A stretch of DNA of 64,000 nucleotides, from assembly GCF_027359395.1 (NCBI RefSeq), contig NZ_CP114778.1:1736001-1800000 (forward strand). The letters run 5' to 3'. Shown here in pieces: positions 47,511 to 56,903 of the stretch. Position numbers and translations under genes: made by a program. Positions within the stretch are counted from its first letter, which is position 1; every line of letters begins with the position of its first letter. The stretch comes from Prochlorococcus marinus str. MIT 1013. Its GTDB lineage: Bacteria > Cyanobacteriota > Cyanobacteriia > PCC-6307 > Cyanobiaceae. Under the pieces are notes generated by a model. That model was not told the origin of the DNA. It saw only the letters and a program-made list of their open reading frames with translations, and did not search any database.

Positions 47511-48358
47511 TGACAGAAATGAAATCAATGATTTGGGATGAGACATTCCCTGCATTACTTCTAAAAGGTCAGGGGACTTCTGCTTTTTTACATGGTCAAA
47601 CAACCGCAGATGTTTTTGCTAAGAAAGAATTAGATAAAATATTTATGAGTTGTTGGCTATCAACTAAAGGATCTTTAAAAGCTGTATTAGAAATTCGACT
47701 TTCAGATGATATGGCTGAAATAGTTATAATTTGCGGTGAAATCAATTCGATAAGAGATGGATTTGAATCAGTGATATTTCCAGCTGATAAAGTTAAGTTA
47801 GAAGTTGTAGATCCAATTAGAAGAAGACAAGAAATATATAATAATAATTCATGGAAGGAGTCAAATGTTAGTTGGATTGATAACAATAATTTAAGCCTAG
47901 ATGGAATAAATAAATATACAAAACCTACTAAAGAAGAACTGGAAGTTTGGAAAATAAGACAAGGAATACCTAGCCTTGATAAAGAGATAAATGGAGAAAA
48001 TAATCCTTATGAGCTAGGATTAGCCGATACTATAAACCTAGATAAAGGCTGTTATCTAGGTCAAGAGGCAATGGCCAAGTTTTTCAGGTCTAAATCTCTA
48101 AAATATCAACTTCGTTATTGGGAAGCTTATGGGGAAAATGATAATTTTCAAATTGGTAAAAATTTTTTTAATACTAATAAAAATGAAGGGTATAAAAAAA
48201 ATGTAGGAGTTATTACTTCTTCAATTAGGGTTGATGATAATTTTTTTAATGGACTGGCTTTAATTAAGAAAACTTTTCTTGATCAGGATTTTTGTTTTTC
48301 TGAAAATGGTGATTCCATAACTATTAAAAAACCAATCTCTTTTACTAATCCTTTTTAA
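47510..48358 (+). CDS. ygfZ: Folate-binding YgfZ/GcvT-like protein
   Basis: A COG0354 protein of the GcvT fold that aids Fe-S enzyme maintenance with folate. The signature DKGCYLGQEAMAKFFRS is a variant of KGC(Y/F)xGQE. FLHGQTTADVF is the usual N-terminal block. The 282-residue length fits. It overlaps the pyrE stop by one base and converges on the TM0106-type nuclease gene. Confidence 0.88.
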   Translation: MTEMKSMIWDETFPALLLKGQGTSAFLHGQTTADVFAKKELDKIFMSCWLSTKGSLKAVLEIRLSDDMAEIVIICGEINSIRDGFESVIFPADKVKLEVVDPIRRRQEIYNNNSWKESNVSWIDNNNLSLDGINKYTKPTKEELEVWKIRQGIPSLDKEINGENNPYELGLADTINLDKGCYLGQEAMAKFFRSKSLKYQLRYWEAYGENDNFQIGKNFFNTNKNEGYKKNVGVITSSIRVDDNFFNGLALIKKTFLDQDFCFSENGDSITIKKPISFTNPF

Positions 48359-48376
48359 TTTATTGCTACATGCTTA

Positions 48377-49828
48377 CTAGTGATCTATTAACCACTTTGC
48401 GATCATTAAAGTAGCTATACAGTCATCACGATTGTATTCAAAAATTGAATTTAAATTTCTAGAATACATTTTATTTATTTTACGTGATTTTTTCCATTGT
48501 CTCCACCATAAAAGAGCTCTAGCTCCATCTACATTTGATTGTTTCCACTCAAATCCTATCCATTCTGCTATTGATTTAAGACCATAATTTCTTACGGGAA
48601 GACACCAGTATTCTCTAATTAATAAATGTATATCAATAAATCTTTTTTTTAATGCTTCAATTTCATGAGGATCAGCTCCTTGTCTCAATCCTAGCTTTAG
48701 CAAAGATATTGGTTCTGTCTCCCCATAATGGATGATGGGATAGTCTCGATTAAGACTTAATTTTTTAGTTATTCTTTTCCATAGAAAACTTTCAGTATTT
48801 TTTTCAAGATTAAGTAATGGTGAATATTTAGTTTTTTCTAAACTTATTTCATTTTTTATATTTTTTGGTAATCGAATAAATCCATGTAAAAAGTCATGTT
48901 TAATATCTGGGTCAGATTCAATGTCGTAAATATATAATCCTTTAGCTTTTTTTAGATTATTTAGTTCTATTTCTGGATTTAGTTTGATTGCCCTATTGGT
49001 TGATTGAGATTGAGATTGTAAAATAATTTGTTTGGAAATATCACCATGTTGTGTCCCAAAGATCTCAAGCTTTTCCTTTAATTTATAATGCTTTATATTT
49101 GCTAGTTCCTCTATATTATTTATGCCAATTTTGTTTAATAAAAGTTCTCTTTTTGCTCCAATACCGCTGATTTCACTTAAGCTTCCTTCTTTAATTGCTA
49201 CAGCATCACAATCTTTTCTCCATGAACATATTGTGCATTTTTTTCTATTAGAAGTTATGGGTGGAGGAGTTCTTGATTCAATATCTTTCTCTAGGTTTAA
49301 TAATGAATCTATTAAATCTGTGTTTATATTAGCGCTTAATCTTATCTTTTGGACTTTGATAACGTCATTTTCTTTGTGTAATATTAACCCTTTTTGTACT
49401 TGAAATTTTTGTAAATTATTGATTAATAAACCAGTCATTGCAAGTGTTAATTTATGCTCTCTTGTGATTTTTTTACCTTGCCTAGCTAATACAGGTTGAT
49501 ATGCAAAATTCCCCCAAATACTCTCTCCTGAGGTCTTCCTTAGTATCGGTAAATTTGCCTTGATAATTCTATTTTTAATTAGAGGATATTTAATTCTGAC
49601 TCCATAAGCAATATTTTTCCCTTCTTCACAAGCTTGAATTCCTATCCCATAACTTTTTTGTGAGAGATTATCAAAGCAGTCGATTTGATGATTTAATTGA
49701 AGTGTGCTATGAGCCGTCCACAATTTTTTTTGTTTATCACCATAAATATCAAGCCACGCTTTTCTTCTGCATCTAATCCAACTCCTTAAAAGGTGATCAT
49801 TAATTGGTTTGGATCTATTACATTTCAT
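48377..49828 (-). CDS. TM0106-type RecB-like nuclease
   Basis: A 483-residue protein. The N-terminal half is PD-(D/E)XK-like with a Cys cluster, CTICSWRKDC, recalling Cas4/AddB-type Fe-S nucleases. A helix-hairpin-helix-like segment (ISGIGAKRELLLNKIGINNI) follows. The C-terminal RNase H/exonuclease-like domain has YIYDIESDPDIKHDFLHGFI and a final YNRDDCIATLMIAKWL. The role is not established; no CRISPR or helicase partner is nearby. It is divergent from the phosphoglucomutase gene. Confidence 0.82.
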   Translation of the reverse strand: MKCNRSKPINDHLLRSWIRCRRKAWLDIYGDKQKKLWTAHSTLQLNHQIDCFDNLSQKSYGIGIQACEEGKNIAYGVRIKYPLIKNRIIKANLPILRKTSGESIWGNFAYQPVLARQGKKITREHKLTLAMTGLLINNLQKFQVQKGLILHKENDVIKVQKIRLSANINTDLIDSLLNLEKDIESRTPPPITSNRKKCTICSWRKDCDAVAIKEGSLSEISGIGAKRELLLNKIGINNIEELANIKHYKLKEKLEIFGTQHGDISKQIILQSQSQSTNRAIKLNPEIELNNLKKAKGLYIYDIESDPDIKHDFLHGFIRLPKNIKNEISLEKTKYSPLLNLEKNTESFLWKRITKKLSLNRDYPIIHYGETEPISLLKLGLRQGADPHEIEALKKRFIDIHLLIREYWCLPVRNYGLKSIAEWIGFEWKQSNVDGARALLWWRQWKKSRKINKMYSRNLNSIFEYNRDDCIATLMIAKWLIDH

Positions 49829-49880
49829 ACTTAGAGAATAATCCGCATTTCTTTAAGAACAAAGTTTCTCCAATATAAAG

Positions 49881-51341
49881 ATGAAAAAGAAAAAGTTGAA
49901 TCTCACTAAGGAAAAAATTTCTTTCGGAACAGATGGATGGAGGGGGATATTAGGAGTTGAGTTCACCTTGGAAAGATTACTTAAAGTTGCAGCAGCAGCA
50001 GCTCAACAGCTTGCTTATGTGAAAGAGAAAAAAAATAATAAAATAATCATTGGTTATGACCGACGTTTCCTAGCAGAGGAGATGGCCGAGGCGGTCGCAT
50101 CTGCTGTTAGAGGAGTTGATTTAGTCCCTTTGTTGGCTTCTTCCGCGCTGCCAACTCCCTCTTGTAGCTGGGGGATAGTTGAAGAAAATGCACTTGGTGC
50201 ATTAGTGATTACCGCAAGTCACAACCCATGCGAATGGTTGGGTTTGAAAATTAAAGGTCCCTTTGGAGGCTCAGTTGATAGCTCTTTTACCGATTCTGTT
50301 CAAAAAAGATTAGATGCTGGGGGGATATCAATTCCAATCGAAGGCGTAACGGAGAGAGTTGATTTTCGAAAACAACATATTTTGGGGATTAGTCAGAAAT
50401 TTGACATGCATTTGATTTCTGATGGCTTGAGGAAATTAGGTGTGAAAATTTTTGTCGATCCAATGCATGGATCTGCGGCGGGCTGCATGTCTGAATTATT
50501 TGGAGTTGATAGTGAAGAGCTTATTTATGAAATAAGAACTGAAAGAGACCCATGCTTTGGTGGGAATCCTCCAGAACCTTTGAAGGCTTACCTATCGCAA
50601 TTAATAAAAGAAGTACAGGATGAATTCGAGGCAGGACAGTTATCCATGGGCCTGGTTTTTGATGGAGATGGAGATCGAATTGCGGCAATAGATGAAAAAG
50701 GTAGATATTGCAATACGCAGTTATTAATGCCTGTCTTGATAGATCATTTGGCAAGAGTTAGAAATATGCCAGGTTGCGTTGTAAAAACTGTAAGTGGCTC
50801 GGACTTGATGAGATTGGTTGCGGAGGATTTAGGGAGAGTAGTGCACGAAAAGCCAGTTGGGTTTAAATATATTGCTGAAGAAATGCTTTCAAGAGAAGTT
50901 CTTATTGGAGGAGAGGAGTCAGGGGGGGTTGGGTTTGGACATCACTTGCCAGAACGTGATGCTTTGTTTACCACTTTGCTTTTGATGGAGTCAATAGTTG
51001 CTGATGGTAAATGTTTAGGTGAGAAAATAGATTCTCTTCATGCTCGTTTTGGTAAGAGTCATTTCGAACGTATTGATTTAACTCTCAAAGACATGGAGAT
51101 GAGAAGGTCCGTGGAAGATTTTTTGAAACAGAAAACTCCATCTTCAATTGGCCATAAATCAGTTTTAGAGGTTATTTCAACTGATGGAATAAAACTCATA
51201 CTTGATAAAAGTCATTGGCTGATGTTCCGTTTTTCTGGAACAGAGCCTCTTTTAAGAATTTATTGTGAAGCGCCATCCAGTGCAGAAGTTACTTCAACTT
51301 TGTATTATGCAAAGCAACTTATAGCTAATAGTTTTGGATAA
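49881..51341 (+). CDS. Phosphoglucomutase/phosphomannomutase family protein
   Basis: An alpha-D-phosphohexomutase of 486 residues, longer than GlmM (about 445). Phosphoserine loop TASHNP (Ser113), metal loop DGDGDR (261-266), sugar-binding GGEESGGVGFGHHLPERD and phosphate-binding RFSGTEPLLRIYCEAP are all intact. It probably links glucose-1-P and glucose-6-P for glycogen and nucleotide sugars. rdgB overlaps its 3' end by 8 bp. Confidence 0.93.
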   Translation: MKKKKLNLTKEKISFGTDGWRGILGVEFTLERLLKVAAAAAQQLAYVKEKKNNKIIIGYDRRFLAEEMAEAVASAVRGVDLVPLLASSALPTPSCSWGIVEENALGALVITASHNPCEWLGLKIKGPFGGSVDSSFTDSVQKRLDAGGISIPIEGVTERVDFRKQHILGISQKFDMHLISDGLRKLGVKIFVDPMHGSAAGCMSELFGVDSEELIYEIRTERDPCFGGNPPEPLKAYLSQLIKEVQDEFEAGQLSMGLVFDGDGDRIAAIDEKGRYCNTQLLMPVLIDHLARVRNMPGCVVKTVSGSDLMRLVAEDLGRVVHEKPVGFKYIAEEMLSREVLIGGEESGGVGFGHHLPERDALFTTLLLMESIVADGKCLGEKIDSLHARFGKSHFERIDLTLKDMEMRRSVEDFLKQKTPSSIGHKSVLEVISTDGIKLILDKSHWLMFRFSGTEPLLRIYCEAPSSAEVTSTLYYAKQLIANSFG

Positions 51342-51924
51342 TCTCCCTCTGGTAATTGCTAGTGGCAATAAGGGTAAAATAGGAGAATTTAAAAAACTTT
51401 TGGACGGTTTTCCATTTGATTTATTGACTCAACCTGTTGGTTTTGAGATTGAGGAAACAGGAAATACATTTATGGAAAATGCAAGAATCAAGGCCATTGC
51501 TGTTAGTCAAGCAACAGGTAATTTCTCTCTTTCTGACGACTCTGGATTAAGTGTTGAGGCTCTTGGAGGGGCTCCAGGTATTTATTCTTCTAGGTATGCA
51601 AGTTCAGACAAGGAAAGAATTGAAAAACTATTAGCCGAGTTAAAACCTTTTTCAAATAGAAAAGCTAAATTTGAATGTGCATTATGTATTGCTAGTGGAG
51701 AAAAAGTGTTGATAGAAGTTTCAGGCTTTTGCGAAGGTCTAATAACTTTTTCCCCGAAAGGGAAAAATGGGTTTGGTTATGATCCGATTTTTGAAGTTTC
51801 TGGATTAGGTGAAACTTATGCAGAAATGGATCACGACAAAAAGAAGCATATTGGTCATAGGGGGAATGCATTCAAATTGCTCATACCAGAATTGAAAAAA
51901 CTATTGGGTTCAATAAAAAAGTAG
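51334..51924 (+). CDS. rdgB: dITP/XTP pyrophosphatase (RdgB/HAM1)
   Basis: House-cleaning enzyme that hydrolyses ITP, dITP and XTP. The N-terminal VIASGNKGKIGEFKKLL, SDDSGLSVEALGGAPGIYSSR and the final GHRGNAFKLL are diagnostic. The start is a TTG inside the previous gene's last codons; 196 residues is normal. It converges on the carotenoid oxygenase gene with a 9-bp gap. Confidence 0.95.
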   Translation: MDNLPLVIASGNKGKIGEFKKLLDGFPFDLLTQPVGFEIEETGNTFMENARIKAIAVSQATGNFSLSDDSGLSVEALGGAPGIYSSRYASSDKERIEKLLAELKPFSNRKAKFECALCIASGEKVLIEVSGFCEGLITFSPKGKNGFGYDPIFEVSGLGETYAEMDHDKKKHIGHRGNAFKLLIPELKKLLGSIKK

Positions 51925-51933
51925 TTTTAGTTT

Positions 51934-53427
51934 TTAATTTTCAACCCAACTTCCGTGTAATCCATGTGGTATGGAAATAGGAACTTCAAGAATAGCTTTT
52001 TCAGTCAGATCTTTAGAATCAAGGATTATTAAATCAGTTCCTGATCTAATACTATTCCAAACCAATACGACAACCCATCCATTGTCTTCTTCAGATTTTG
52101 ATTCTTGGGAAGGAATAAATATAGGCTCACTTACAAAACCTCTTGGAGCGGCACTCCAACTTATTTCTTCCTCTTTTAAGGAATCGAATTTTTTAATAGC
52201 TTGTAGTGGTCCATTCCCTTCCTTTTTTTCAGCGGTTGCCATCCAACTGAACCGGGACTTTAGCCCTTCAAAATAGGGGTTAACCATTGCAAATTCACAA
52301 CATTGTTTACTCAATGTGGAACAGTTAAATGTGTTTTTATTGGGATTTATTTCACATCTTTTTAAAATTCCTTCTGGTAAAAGATCAAAGTCAATTTTTC
52401 TAAAATTATCATCTGGCCCAATACTAGGAAAATCATCATAAAAAATACTTTCAACATTGATTTTTTCATTTTCTTCCCAAGCATTGAGATGATGAAAAAC
52501 AAACCCCTTAGGAGCATTCACTGTTTTTGGGGGGGCTCCTGCAAATTTGCCGCAATCTCTTGGAATCAATAAAAATTGTGGATTCCCATCAGGTTTTGAT
52601 GCCAAACATTGTGCCGCTCCCTTTTGTCCTAGAAGGAATGGGAGAGGATTGAAACTAATAGCATTTTGTAGAAATATTGCCCAGTTTGGGGTTATGGCAA
52701 AATCATGCAAAAAAGCAAAACCATTAAAAGAATCTTTCCTATCGCTTAAAAGAGAACCAGCTTTTTCGCCTTCGCTTGAAAATTCCATCAATCTTATTGT
52801 GCTTTTAGGACCTGTATTGACTCCAAAGGTCACCATTCTCTCTTTTTTGTGATGACCAGGGTCAAATCTAGGATGCGCACTAAACGCTTCACCTTTCTTT
52901 AAAACTCCATTTAAATCAGAGATACCGTTCGTTTCCAGAGTGATAGGATTTAGTGAATATGGGCTAGATGCTTCCCATAAGGCAAGGAGATCATTCCCAA
53001 GTTTTATTACGTGGGTATTAGCTATATTTTTTAACCTAATGTCAAAGGCATTAGCTAATAAACCACCTTCTTTCTGAGTACCAAAAACTCCTCTGTAAAG
53101 AAATTTCTGTGATTTTTCCTCTTCCTTCCATTCTTTTGTTCGAACAAAACGATTTGTGATTTTTATTTTTCCATTGTCAAACTTGAAGGCTGCTATCATT
53201 CCATCTCCATCAAATGGATGATGGACCCATCTTCCACCTCTCTCTAATCGACCTGGACCGTTTCTATAGAAAGTTCCTGAGATTTGCTTTGGGATAGATC
53301 CTTTTACAAGCTTCAATTCAGCGTTATTTAGTTCTTTCTCAACATTGCAATATGCACTTGACCAATCCTCTTGTGAGAAGATTGCTTCATTTTGAGATGA
53401 GTCTTTTTTTAAATAGCTAACTGCCAC
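51934..53427 (-). CDS. Carotenoid oxygenase (RPE65/CCD family)
   Basis: A 497-residue non-heme iron oxygenase that cleaves carotenoids or apocarotenoids. Four expected His ligands sit in SAHPRFDPGHHK, FLHDFAITPNW, FVFHHLNAWE and the C-terminal IPHGLHGSWV. GTFYRNGPGRLERGG and the HPFDGDGMI block near the N-terminus are family hallmarks. The cleavage product (retinal-type or beta-ionone-type) cannot be told from sequence. It lies 89 bp after hisB on the same strand. Confidence 0.92.
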   Translation of the reverse strand: MAVSYLKKDSSQNEAIFSQEDWSSAYCNVEKELNNAELKLVKGSIPKQISGTFYRNGPGRLERGGRWVHHPFDGDGMIAAFKFDNGKIKITNRFVRTKEWKEEEKSQKFLYRGVFGTQKEGGLLANAFDIRLKNIANTHVIKLGNDLLALWEASSPYSLNPITLETNGISDLNGVLKKGEAFSAHPRFDPGHHKKERMVTFGVNTGPKSTIRLMEFSSEGEKAGSLLSDRKDSFNGFAFLHDFAITPNWAIFLQNAISFNPLPFLLGQKGAAQCLASKPDGNPQFLLIPRDCGKFAGAPPKTVNAPKGFVFHHLNAWEENEKINVESIFYDDFPSIGPDDNFRKIDFDLLPEGILKRCEINPNKNTFNCSTLSKQCCEFAMVNPYFEGLKSRFSWMATAEKKEGNGPLQAIKKFDSLKEEEISWSAAPRGFVSEPIFIPSQESKSEEDNGWVVVLVWNSIRSGTDLIILDSKDLTEKAILEVPISIPHGLHGSWVEN

Positions 53428-53516
53428 TACTTACATAAGATTGGAGTTTGATTTTCGCTAAAAGTTAGAACTTTTGCGAGCTTATTAGAAAATTGGTGGA
53501 TTCAACTAGATTCATT

Positions 53517-54128
53517 TCAACTACCAGCTTGTTCAAGAACTCCTTTGCTGCTTGGTATTTGACCTGATCTTCTAGGATCAATTTCAGTAGCCATCCTTAA
53601 GGCTCTTGCAAAAGATTTAAAAGATGCCTCAACTATATGGTGTGTGTTTGTTCCTGATATTTGCCTTATGTGGAGGGTTAAGCCACTATTGCTTGACACA
53701 GCAGCAAAAAATTCTTTAACCAGCTCCGTATCATAGGTACCTACTTTTTGAGAAGGGATATCTAAATCAAAACTTAAATGGGGTCGCCCTGAGCAATCGA
53801 CTACTACTTGAATAAGAGCTTCATCAAGAGGAGCAAGGAAATGACCAAAACGCTTTATTCCAGATCGATCTCCAAGTGCCTTTGATAAGGCTTGTCCTAT
53901 TGCGATTCCAATATCTTCATTAGTGTGATGATCGTCTACATGAGTATCTCCATTTGCGCTTACTTTTATATCGAATAATCCATGGCTAGATAATTGTTGG
54001 ATCATATGGTCTAGAAAACCAATACCAGTACTTACATCGCACTTTCCAGATCCATCAATATCTATTTGGACAAAAACGTCCGTTTCCTTAGTTACTCGGC
54101 TGATTTCTCCTGATCTTGTTCTGTTCAT
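53517..54128 (-). CDS. hisB: Imidazoleglycerol-phosphate dehydratase
   Basis: Histidine-pathway dehydratase; a single-domain form of 203 residues with no phosphatase. Metal-site motifs include [27 protein letters not shown] and [14 protein letters not shown]. It is 30 bp downstream of fabI on the minus strand, a plausible two-gene transcript. Confidence 0.97.
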   Translation of the reverse strand: MNRTRSGEISRVTKETDVFVQIDIDGSGKCDVSTGIGFLDHMIQQLSSHGLFDIKVSANGDTHVDDHHTNEDIGIAIGQALSKALGDRSGIKRFGHFLAPLDEALIQVVVDCSGRPHLSFDLDIPSQKVGTYDTELVKEFFAAVSSNSGLTLHIRQISGTNTHHIVEASFKSFARALRMATEIDPRRSGQIPSSKGVLEQAGS

Positions 54129-54158
54129 ATCTATTCTATTAATTAAATTGAAATAAAA

Positions 54159-54941
54159 TTACATTCCATTTATGCAATACCCAGCATCAACATAAACAGT
54201 TTGACCTGATATACCACTTGAAAGATCACTAAGCAAGAAAGCAGCTGTGTTTCCTACTTCGATTTGGGTAACGGTTCTTCTAAGAGGAGCTTTTTCTTCG
54301 ACGTTATGAATCATGTCTAAAATCCCTCCAATAGCAGAACTTGCGAGAGTTCTTATTGGTCCAGCGCTAATTGCATTAACTCGAACCTGATTTTCAGGAC
54401 CAAGCTCCTCTGAAAGATATCTAACTGAAGCCTCTAAAGCTGCTTTCGCGACACCCATTACGTTGTAATTAGGAATTGCTCTTTCTGCTCCTAAGTAAGT
54501 CAAAGTAACTACTCCCGCCCCTTTACTGAAAAGAGGTTTTGCGTATTTACACAATGGAGCAAGAGAATATGCGCTTATTTCAAGTGCTCTAGAGAATCCC
54601 TCCGGAGAAGTCGCACTGTAATTGCCTACTAATTCTTCTTTTCCTGCAAAGGCTAAACAGTGGACTAATCCATCAATCTGTCCCCATTGATTCTTAATTG
54701 CTTCAAAAACTTCTTCTATTTGAGAAGAGTTTTGAACATTCAGGGGTAAAAATAAGCTTGGATTTAACGGAGAAGTTAGTTCTTTGACTTTTGCTTCGAA
54801 TCGACCTTTCTCATCTGGTAAGTATGTGATTCCTAGCTCTGCTCCAGCTGCGTTTAATTGTTGAGCGATTCCCCACGCAATTGATCTGTTGTTTGCTATC
54901 CCAGTTACCAGGATTTTTTTGCCACTAAGATCGAGAAGCAT
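54159..54941 (-). CDS. fabI: Enoyl-[acyl-carrier-protein] reductase (NADH)
   Basis: A divergent SDR catalysing the last reduction of fatty-acid elongation. Motifs are KKILVTGIANNRSIAWGIA and the FabI-type active site YNVMGVAKAALEASVRYL (Tyr-x6-Lys). The conserved GPIRTLASSAI and a C-terminal GYCINGM follow. Length 260 is normal. It heads fabI-hisB. Confidence 0.97.
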   Translation of the reverse strand: MLLDLSGKKILVTGIANNRSIAWGIAQQLNAAGAELGITYLPDEKGRFEAKVKELTSPLNPSLFLPLNVQNSSQIEEVFEAIKNQWGQIDGLVHCLAFAGKEELVGNYSATSPEGFSRALEISAYSLAPLCKYAKPLFSKGAGVVTLTYLGAERAIPNYNVMGVAKAALEASVRYLSEELGPENQVRVNAISAGPIRTLASSAIGGILDMIHNVEEKAPLRRTVTQIEVGNTAAFLLSDLSSGISGQTVYVDAGYCINGM

Positions 54942-55061
54942 CTTGTCGGACTCTTTTGGTTAGTATTCCTTATTCTCCCTTATTTAGGGGTAAGACTCAT
55001 AGTTAAATGAATATATAGTTAAAAGTTCTTTAATCCATTTACCAGCAAAACACTAAAAATC

Positions 55062-55682
55062 ATGGTTCGGACTGCTTCAACAATGCTTCCACTTGGGACG
55101 CAATTACCTGATTTTGAATTGGAGATGGTTTCAGGTTTAAAATTTTCACCTGAGGATCCATTTAGATGTGCTAGCCATATTAGAAGTTTTGATCTAACTA
55201 AAAAACCATTGTTTTTGATGGTGATTTGCGCTCATTGTCCGTTTGTTAAACACGTTGAAAGTGGAATTACAAATTTGTTTAATTCTTTTGGAGATAATGT
55301 TCAATTTTTAGCTGTTTCTAGTAATAGCTTGATAACTCATCCTCAAGATTCTCCTGAATTATTAGCTTATCAAGCGAATAATCTTGGATGGAAATTTCCT
55401 TATTTGTTTGATTCTGATCAGATATTGGCAAAAGCTCTAAAGGCTGCATGCACTCCAGATTTTTATATTTTTTGGCCTTCTAAAGATGGAGTATCAAAAT
55501 TGAGGTATAGGGGACAAATGGATGGAAGTCGACCTGGAAATGAAATACCTGTTTCTGGTGATGATATTCGTCTAGTGCTTAGCTCATTATTAAAGGGAGA
55601 AGATATTTCAACTGATCAAAAACCCTCCATCGGCTGCAATATTAAATGGCATCCTGGTATGGAACCTGAATGGTTTGGATGA
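55062..55682 (+). CDS. Peroxiredoxin-like thioredoxin-fold protein
   Basis: A 206-residue AhpC/TSA-type protein (PRX-like1 type). A Cys-x-x-Cys pair lies in MVICAHCPFVKHVESGI. FLAVSSNSLITHPQDSPE and the DSDQILAKALKAACTPDFYI stretch complete the fold. It likely reduces peroxides or acts as a thiol oxidoreductase. It lies 50 bp upstream of the DegT aminotransferase on the plus strand, possibly co-transcribed. Confidence 0.83.
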   Translation: MVRTASTMLPLGTQLPDFELEMVSGLKFSPEDPFRCASHIRSFDLTKKPLFLMVICAHCPFVKHVESGITNLFNSFGDNVQFLAVSSNSLITHPQDSPELLAYQANNLGWKFPYLFDSDQILAKALKAACTPDFYIFWPSKDGVSKLRYRGQMDGSRPGNEIPVSGDDIRLVLSSLLKGEDISTDQKPSIGCNIKWHPGMEPEWFG

Positions 55683-55732
55683 ATTTATGATTGTCTTTTT
55701 AATTTTTATCATTTGAAGTTAATCTAAATAAT

Positions 55733-56902
55733 ATGCAAATACCTCCTTTTAGTCTTGATGAACAAATTTCCGAAATTGGAGACGAGATTGAAAAAGTTTT
55801 AATTAAAGTTTTTAGAAGCGGAAAATATATTGGAGGGGAGGAAGTAGCTTCATTTGAAAAAGCTTTTGCATTAGCCATAGAAACTTCTTACTCAGTTAGT
55901 TGTAACAGTGGAACTGATGCATTAATTCTTGCCTTAAGGTCACTAAATATTGGAGAGGGTGATGAAGTAATCACATCATCATTTAGTTTTTTCGCCACCG
56001 CAGAAGCAATTACCAGTGTGGGAGCTAGACCTGTTTTTGTAGATATTGATCCAGAAAATTATCTTATGGATCTTGATCTAATTGAGAAAGTAATAACTCC
56101 TAGAACAAAAGCTATTTTGCCTGTGCATTTGTTTGGTCAGCCAATAGATATGGATAAAATAATGGCAATTGCTGAAGTGAATAATCTAAAGGTTGTAGAA
56201 GATTGTGCACAAGCGGCTGGTGCAAATTGGCGAGGTAAACCCGTAGGAAGTTATGGCGATGTGGGTTGTTTTAGTTTTTTCCCTACTAAAAACTTAGGTG
56301 CAGCAGGAGATGGAGGAGCAATAACTACTAATAATTTGGAGCTGGCAAAAACAATCAGGGAATTGGCTGTTCATGGAATGCCAAAGAGATATTTTCATAC
56401 AAGCATTGGATATAATAGTAGACTCGATTCATTACAAGCTGCAATATTAAATGTTAAATTAACTCGCTTAAATAAATGGATTGAGCGAAGAAAAGCAATA
56501 GCAATTAATTATATAAGTCAATTATCATCTATAGAATCAATTGAATTACCATCTAATAATTTGAGCAATAATTCTTTCCATTCTTGGAATCAATTTGTAA
56601 TAAGAATAATGGACAATTCTTTTGTCAAAAATATAAAATCTACCTCAGAAAATGTTTTTGATAATACAAATAGAGATCTATTTAAAAATGAACTTCATAG
56701 GCTTGGAGTAAATACAATAATTTATTATCCAATACCAATACATCTTCAACCTGCATATAGAGAGTTAGGGTATACAGAAGGATCTCTTCCTATTACTGAA
56801 AAAGTATGTAGTCAGGTTATTAGTTTACCTATTTTCCCAGAGTTAGAATCTATTCAGCAATCATATGTTATTGATAAAATAAAAGAACTATTTAAAAATT
56901 AA
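55733..56902 (+). CDS. DegT/DnrJ/EryC1/StrS family aminotransferase
   Basis: A 389-residue PLP aminotransferase that aminates a nucleotide-activated keto-sugar. SVSCNSGTDALILALRSLNI, the SFSFFATAEAI segment, DCAQAAGANW and PLP-lysine K186 in FFPTKNLGAAGDGGAI are intact. A loop insert near residues 295-320 (STSENVFDNTNRD) is unusual. No other sugar-biosynthesis gene is adjacent, so the substrate is unknown. It ends one base before the convergent phrB stop. Confidence 0.9.
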   Translation: MQIPPFSLDEQISEIGDEIEKVLIKVFRSGKYIGGEEVASFEKAFALAIETSYSVSCNSGTDALILALRSLNIGEGDEVITSSFSFFATAEAITSVGARPVFVDIDPENYLMDLDLIEKVITPRTKAILPVHLFGQPIDMDKIMAIAEVNNLKVVEDCAQAAGANWRGKPVGSYGDVGCFSFFPTKNLGAAGDGGAITTNNLELAKTIRELAVHGMPKRYFHTSIGYNSRLDSLQAAILNVKLTRLNKWIERRKAIAINYISQLSSIESIELPSNNLSNNSFHSWNQFVIRIMDNSFVKNIKSTSENVFDNTNRDLFKNELHRLGVNTIIYYPIPIHLQPAYRELGYTEGSLPITEKVCSQVISLPIFPELESIQQSYVIDKIKELFKN

Positions 56903-56903
56903 G

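Noticed and set aside
48377-49828. Considered whether the Cas4-like cysteine cluster marks a CRISPR or defence locus
   Set aside because: No repeat array, cas gene, helicase or toxin partner lies in the flanks; the neighbours are housekeeping genes.
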